From Pseudomonadota bacterium (GTDB lineage Bacteria > Pseudomonadota > Alphaproteobacteria > Rhizobiales > Rhizobiaceae): 8,657 nt of DNA. The DNA lies in NCBI GenBank assembly GCA_023433855.1, contig JAEYTV010000528.1, forward strand, positions 1 through 8,657, read 5' to 3'. Both the position numbers and the translations under genes were made by a program. The notes beneath the pieces were generated by a model. That model did no database searches, was not told where the DNA came from, and worked only from the letters and a program-made list of their open reading frames with translations. Positions 6,166 to 8,657 of the stretch are shown one piece after another; the first letter of the stretch is position 1; each line of letters starts with the position of its first letter.

Positions 6166-6345
6166 ATGCAACCGGTGCTTGCCTTCAAGACATCCGTCAC
6201 GCACGCCAGTTCAGGATGTTCCCATGCAAGGTCATATCATACGGAGTTTTACGCCGAACTGGTTCGCAACAACGATGGGCACCGGCATCCTCTCCGTGGC
6301 CCTTGCACAGTTTCCGGGCCATCCATTGCTGTTTGCAGTCGGTGA
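6166..6345 (+). CDS. Possible 59-residue upstream ORF overlapping the transporter start
   Basis: The ATG at 6166 has AGGAGA 5-6 nt upstream, a stronger ribosome site than that of the transporter. The frame runs 59 residues and overlaps the first 122 nt of the transporter in another frame. Past 6224 its content (many His, Arg, Cys and Ser) looks like a shadow of the transporter, so only the first 19 or so codons could matter. Options are a translated leader whose reading affects the transporter start, or a chance open frame. Confidence 0.2.
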   Translation: MQPVLAFKTSVTHASSGCSHARSYHTEFYAELVRNNDGHRHPLRGPCTVSGPSIAVCSR

Positions 6346-7312
6346 AGGTCTCTGGCTGTTCAACATCCTTCTTTTCGCCACCTGCACGGCCCTCTATTCC
6401 GCTCGCTGGGTGCTCTATCTCCATGAGGCAAGCCGAGTGTTTTACCATTCGGTCGTGTCGATGTTTTTTGGCTGCATCCCGATGGGGCTGGCCACGATCA
6501 TCAATGGCTTTCTGATCTATGGCATCCCCCATATCGGAGACACGGCGGTTGCGATCGCAACAACGCTCTGGTGGATCGACGTCACCATGTCGCTGGCCTG
6601 CGGTCTCGCCATCCCGTTCATGATGTTCACGCGCCAATCGCACTCGATCGACCAGATGACGGCAGTCTGGCTGCTGCCAATCGTCGCTAGCGAGGTGGCG
6701 GCGGTGAGTGGTGGTCTGCTCCTGCCCCACATCACCGATGCTGAGATGCAGTTGACGGTGCTGATGACCAGCCTGGTTCTGTGGGCCTGCTCGGTCCCGC
6801 TTGCCATGAGTGTCCTCGTCATCCTTTTCTTGCGCATGGCGGTCCACAAGCTTCCGCATGTCAGCATGGCTGCCTCGAGCTGGTTGGCGCTTGGTCCGAT
6901 CGGAACCGGCGCTCTCGGCCTTCTCGTGATGAGCCAGACCGGGCCTGCGGTCCTGTCGGCGAATGGATTGGCTGCCGTCGCGCCCGCCTTCGGTGGCGCG
7001 AGCTTCCTCGGTGCGATCCTCGTTTGGGCCTACGGCATCTGGTGGCTGGCCACCGCCATCCTGATTACCCTGCGCTACCTCCGCGAGGGCGTGCCCTTCA
7101 ACATCGGCTGGTGGGGCTATACCTTCCCGCTCGGCGTGTTTGCGGTCGCCACACTTCGTCTGTCGAGGGTGGTGCCAATGCCGTCCATCGCGGTCTTCGG
7201 CGCGGTCCTCGTAACGGCCCTTGCCTGCATGTGGCTGCTGGTTGCAGCCAAGACGATCAAGGGTACCCTCGACCGCTCGCTCTTTGTCGCGCCCTGCCTC
7301 GACCCTGACTGA
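6224..7312 (+). CDS. TDT-family transporter (TehA/Mae1/Ssu1/SLAC1 type)
   Basis: A 362-residue, very hydrophobic membrane protein with about ten predicted transmembrane segments. It begins with the family signature FTPNWFATTMGTGIL (9-23), followed by LGPIGTGALGLL (223-234) and WWGYTFPLGVFAVATL (296-311), all typical of the tellurite-resistance/dicarboxylate transporter family. Known members move malate, sulfite or small anions, or act as anion channels; here a carboxylate or sulfite carrier in the inner membrane is likely, direction unknown. I chose the ATG at 6224 because AGGA lies 7 nt upstream and homologues begin shortly before the FTPNWF motif; a GTG at 6125 is in frame but would add an unfamily-like 33 residues. 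It diverges from the catabolic operon and is followed, after a 318-bp gap, by the GntR gene. Confidence 0.88.
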   Translation: MQGHIIRSFTPNWFATTMGTGILSVALAQFPGHPLLFAVGEGLWLFNILLFATCTALYSARWVLYLHEASRVFYHSVVSMFFGCIPMGLATIINGFLIYGIPHIGDTAVAIATTLWWIDVTMSLACGLAIPFMMFTRQSHSIDQMTAVWLLPIVASEVAAVSGGLLLPHITDAEMQLTVLMTSLVLWACSVPLAMSVLVILFLRMAVHKLPHVSMAASSWLALGPIGTGALGLLVMSQTGPAVLSANGLAAVAPAFGGASFLGAILVWAYGIWWLATAILITLRYLREGVPFNIGWWGYTFPLGVFAVATLRLSRVVPMPSIAVFGAVLVTALACMWLLVAAKTIKGTLDRSLFVAPCLDPD

Positions 7313-7385
7313 ATATCAAGTACCCGGCATCCGCCGGTGCCTGCCTGTTTCACATAACCGGACGGGAAAAGACAAGACGTTTCGT

Positions 7386-7493
7386 ATGCTGACCCCGATC
7401 GTCGGTAGCTTGGCTGTGGCCCATCCAGCGTCGGCCAAGACTGAAACATGCGACGATCCCGCCCGTTTCGCGATGAGCGAAGCGCCACAATGA
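7386..7493 (+). other. Short ORF with signal-peptide character, possible gene remnant
   Basis: From the ATG at 7386 a 35-residue frame reads MLTPIVGSLAVAHPASAKTE and ends at a TGA (7491-7493). The first 17 residues look like a secretory signal with an ASA cleavage-type site but without the usual positive N-region. A second tiny frame overlaps it (7490-7552, 20 residues, beginning MIVEKLQSSIDRF). Both could be debris of a periplasmic binding protein, but this is a weak impression; no good Shine-Dalgarno sequence precedes 7386. Confidence 0.2.
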
Positions 7494-7499
7494 TTGTGG
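7485..7499. promoter_or_regulatory. 15-bp perfect palindrome, candidate operator
   Basis: CCACAAT (7485-7491), a central G, and ATTGTGG (7493-7499) form a perfect 7+1+7 dyad. It lies about 50 bp before the predicted -35 box of the GntR gene. Dyads of this size upstream of a GntR/FCD gene are commonly autoregulatory sites. I did not find a second copy of the dyad elsewhere in the window. Confidence 0.45.
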
Positions 7500-7548
7500 A
7501 AAAGCTGCAAAGCAGCATCGACAGGTTCGTATACTCCAAAACGGTCTA

Positions 7549-7578
7549 TTGAATGCAGGTCTGGAAGAAACGTATATA
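7549..7578 (+). promoter_or_regulatory. Sigma-70-like promoter for the GntR gene
   Basis: TTGAAT (7549-7554) and TATATA (7573-7578) are 18 nt apart, each matching four of six consensus bases. The predicted start near 7586 would give a leader of about 45 nt before the TTG start codon. Confidence 0.38.
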
Positions 7579-7630
7579 AAGACTACAAAGTACGCCAGAC
7601 GAAACGCTGGCAACAATAGGAGTCTTCGAT

Positions 7631-8338
7631 TTGGAACAGGATGATGCCCCAAGCCCGGCCAATTCAACGGGGCGTCCGCCGACCCGATCCGGCGAATTGC
7701 GCGATCAGCTGGAGCAGATGATACTCGACGGCCGTCTGGCGCCCGGCGAACGACTGGACGAGATGGAACTCGCCCGTCGCTTCGGGATTTCTCGCACGCC
7801 GGTCCGCGAAGCGATCAAGTCGCTGCTCGCGATCGGCCTGATCGAGACCCGCGGCCGCCAGGGCACCCATGTCGCGCTTCTGTCCATCCCGGCTCTGATC
7901 GAGATGTTCGACGTGATGTCGGCGCTGGAAGGGCTTTGTGCCCGTCTTGCCGCCCGCCGCGCCCTTCCTTCCCAACGTGCCGCCATGCGCGCGGTCCACG
8001 AGGAGTTGGTCAAGGCCTCCGAAGCGGGCGACCCGGTCGCCTTCTACAAAGTGAACCAAAAATTCCATGACCTGCTCTACGAATCGGCCCATACGCATTT
8101 CATAGCCGACCAGGCGCTGCAACTTCGTCGCCGCATCGGCGCCTACCGCATGCGCGCCACCTACCAGCCTGGTCGGATGCTGAGCACCTTGAGCGAGCAC
8201 GTCCGGATCATGGACGCTATCGATGCAGGCGACCCCGAAGCCGCCCAGAAGGCTGCCAGCGATCACGTCCAGCTGCTCGGCGATCAGTTGACCGATTTCA
8301 TCTCGTCTCTGCCCGCGCAGATGGCCCGGACCCACTGA
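7631..8338 (+). CDS. GntR-family transcriptional regulator, FCD (FadR/VanR-like) subfamily
   Basis: 235 residues. A winged helix-turn-helix spans about 20-82 (ELARRFGISRTPVREAIKSL, then the wing IETRGRQGTHV). An all-helical FCD ligand domain follows at about 88-215. The FCD metal/carboxylate pocket is visible as N142-x3-H146 (VNQKFHDLL), H190 (SEHVRI) and H212 (SDHVQL), with Asn where many members have Asp. Such proteins usually repress genes for organic-acid, sugar-acid or amino-acid catabolism and are released by a carboxylated metabolite. The start is TTG, with AGGAG (7618-7622) at 8 nt; there is no closer ATG or GTG before the DNA-binding domain. Its likely targets are its own promoter, the transporter and the divergent enzyme operon (inference). 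Confidence 0.9.
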   Translation: MEQDDAPSPANSTGRPPTRSGELRDQLEQMILDGRLAPGERLDEMELARRFGISRTPVREAIKSLLAIGLIETRGRQGTHVALLSIPALIEMFDVMSALEGLCARLAARRALPSQRAAMRAVHEELVKASEAGDPVAFYKVNQKFHDLLYESAHTHFIADQALQLRRRIGAYRMRATYQPGRMLSTLSEHVRIMDAIDAGDPEAAQKAASDHVQLLGDQLTDFISSLPAQMARTH

Positions 8339-8382
8339 GCCCCGTCGCTACCGCAGTCCTCCCGATTCGGAATCCCTTGTGG

Positions 8383-8410
8383 CACCGCGTTTGGAGCGCC
8401 CCCCGCGGTG
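8383..8410 (+). other. GC-rich inverted repeat between regulator and dehydrogenase
   Basis: CACCGCG (8383-8389) and CGCGGTG (8404-8410) are perfectly complementary with a 14-nt spacer. No T-run follows, so termination after the regulator gene is unlikely; it could be a minor mRNA structure or a chance repeat in GC-rich DNA. Confidence 0.3.
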
Positions 8411-8433
8411 ACAGGCCAGCCATGAGGAGAGCC

Positions 8434-8657
8434 ATGACCAATCCGAAAATTCGTCGCCCGGTGATCGTCAACCATCTCAGCCCGGAAGTCGCTGCCGCCT
8501 TGGCCAGCCATGCATCGAAACCGGAAGTGATCAACGACTTGCAGTCTACTCAGCCGTGGAAGCTGCCGGAAGGCGCCGATGTCCTGGTGACCGCCACGTT
8601 GGCGGGCTGGAAAGAAACGCCGGCTGACTGGCGCGCACCTAACAGTCTGAAATGGGT
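8434..8657 (+). CDS. Probable D-2-hydroxyacid dehydrogenase, 5' part only
   Basis: The frame is open from the ATG at 8434, preceded by AGGAGA (8425-8430) at 3 nt, to the window edge, giving 74 residues. The pattern ADVLVTATLAG followed by PNSLKW matches the end of the first half of the substrate domain in D-isomer-specific 2-hydroxyacid dehydrogenases (ADVLV..., then APNLKWI). The NAD-binding domain and catalytic Arg/Glu/His lie outside the window. An ATG at 8422 is in frame but overlaps the Shine-Dalgarno sequence. It follows the regulator by 95 bp on the same strand and may be co-transcribed. Such enzymes reduce 2-oxo acids, which could connect with the aminotransferase product, but that is inference. 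Confidence 0.62.
   Translation, partial: MTNPKIRRPVIVNHLSPEVAAALASHASKPEVINDLQSTQPWKLPEGADVLVTATLAGWKETPADWRAPNSLKW

Larger units (their letters stand above)
5743..6223. other. Divergent intergenic region between operon and transporter
   Basis: A 481-bp gap separating the minus-strand operon from the plus-strand transporter. Its left third (about 5756-5880) is AT-rich and carries dyads ahead of the dehydrogenase. Further small dyads are TCCCA-N3-TGGGA (5935-5947), TATGCATA (5954-5961) and TGTAC-N14-GTACA (6010-6033). Its right part contains an EcfG-like promoter motif, a tiny leader ORF and a hairpin over a strong Shine-Dalgarno sequence. A frame open from 5776 to 6345 on the plus strand shows no protein-family character over most of its length. 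Confidence 0.6.
7313..7630. other. Intergenic region between transporter and GntR gene
   Basis: It contains a weak hairpin right after the transporter stop (GGCATC-CGCC-GGTGCC near 7328-7343, without a T-run), a possible decayed secreted-protein fragment, a 15-bp palindrome, a small GCTGC-AAA-GCAGC hairpin (7504-7516), a GTATAC palindrome (7529-7534) and a plausible promoter for the regulator. No intact gene is recognised. Confidence 0.55.

Noticed and set aside
5776..6345. Plus-strand frame of 189 codons across the divergent region
   Set aside because: The part before 6166 has no ribosome site and no protein-like character; only the segment from 6166 was kept as a low-confidence ORF.
7664..8335. 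Minus-strand open frame of 223 codons opposite the GntR gene
   Set aside because: Antisense shadow of a clear GntR/FCD protein; no motifs of its own.
1..8657. CRISPR array, tRNA, rRNA, insertion sequence or prophage attachment site
   Set aside because: No regularly spaced repeats, cloverleaf-like sequence, transposase motifs or terminal inverted repeats were seen.

Overview
The window reads as chromosome or megaplasmid DNA of a Rhizobiales-type alphaproteobacterium (Rhizobium/Agrobacterium/Ensifer-like). The reasons are GC-rich coding sequence with AT-rich intergenic gaps, GTG and TTG starts behind good Shine-Dalgarno sequences, an FCD-type GntR regulator next to a small-molecule catabolic operon, and one sequence that fits the alphaproteobacterial stress-sigma (RpoE2/EcfG) promoter pattern. 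The genus is an inference from style, not from a marker gene.

Layout. Positions 1-245 hold no recognisable gene. From 5742 leftwards to 246 on the minus strand runs a tight operon. In transcription order it holds a short-chain dehydrogenase/reductase (5742-4966), a class I/II PLP aminotransferase (4962-3826), an alpha/beta hydrolase (3782-2904), an M20 allantoate/N-carbamoyl-amino-acid amidohydrolase-like enzyme (2898-1645) and a bicupin of gentisate-dioxygenase type (1648-716). It ends with a wrecked inosine-uridine nucleoside hydrolase-like pseudogene (716 to about 246). Junctions are a 3 bp gap, a 43 bp gap holding a strong hairpin, a 5 bp gap, a 4 bp ATGA overlap and a 1 bp TGATG overlap.

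The 5743-6223 gap is divergent. On the left it carries adjacent dyads in front of the operon. On the right it carries an EcfG-like promoter motif, a tiny leader ORF and a hairpin that pairs a perfect anti-Shine-Dalgarno with a Shine-Dalgarno sequence, all ahead of a plus-strand TDT/TehA/SLAC1-family transporter (6224-7312). A second gap (7313-7630) contains a 15 bp perfect palindrome, a possible decayed secreted-protein fragment and a plausible promoter. It precedes a GntR/FCD regulator with a TTG start (7631-8338). The 5' end of a probable D-2-hydroxyacid dehydrogenase (8434 onward) follows and is cut by the window edge.

How the genes may work together (inference): the minus-strand enzymes look like a catabolic route for a nitrogen-containing organic compound. 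Available steps are amide or ureido hydrolysis, oxidation or reduction, transamination, oxygenolytic cleavage by the bicupin and C-C or ester hydrolysis. The GntR/FCD protein is the likely local regulator and the TDT protein a candidate anion (carboxylate or sulfite) carrier. I do not recognise the complete set as a named pathway. Three of its enzymes deviate at catalytic or substrate-binding positions, so the substrate cannot be assigned by homology alone.
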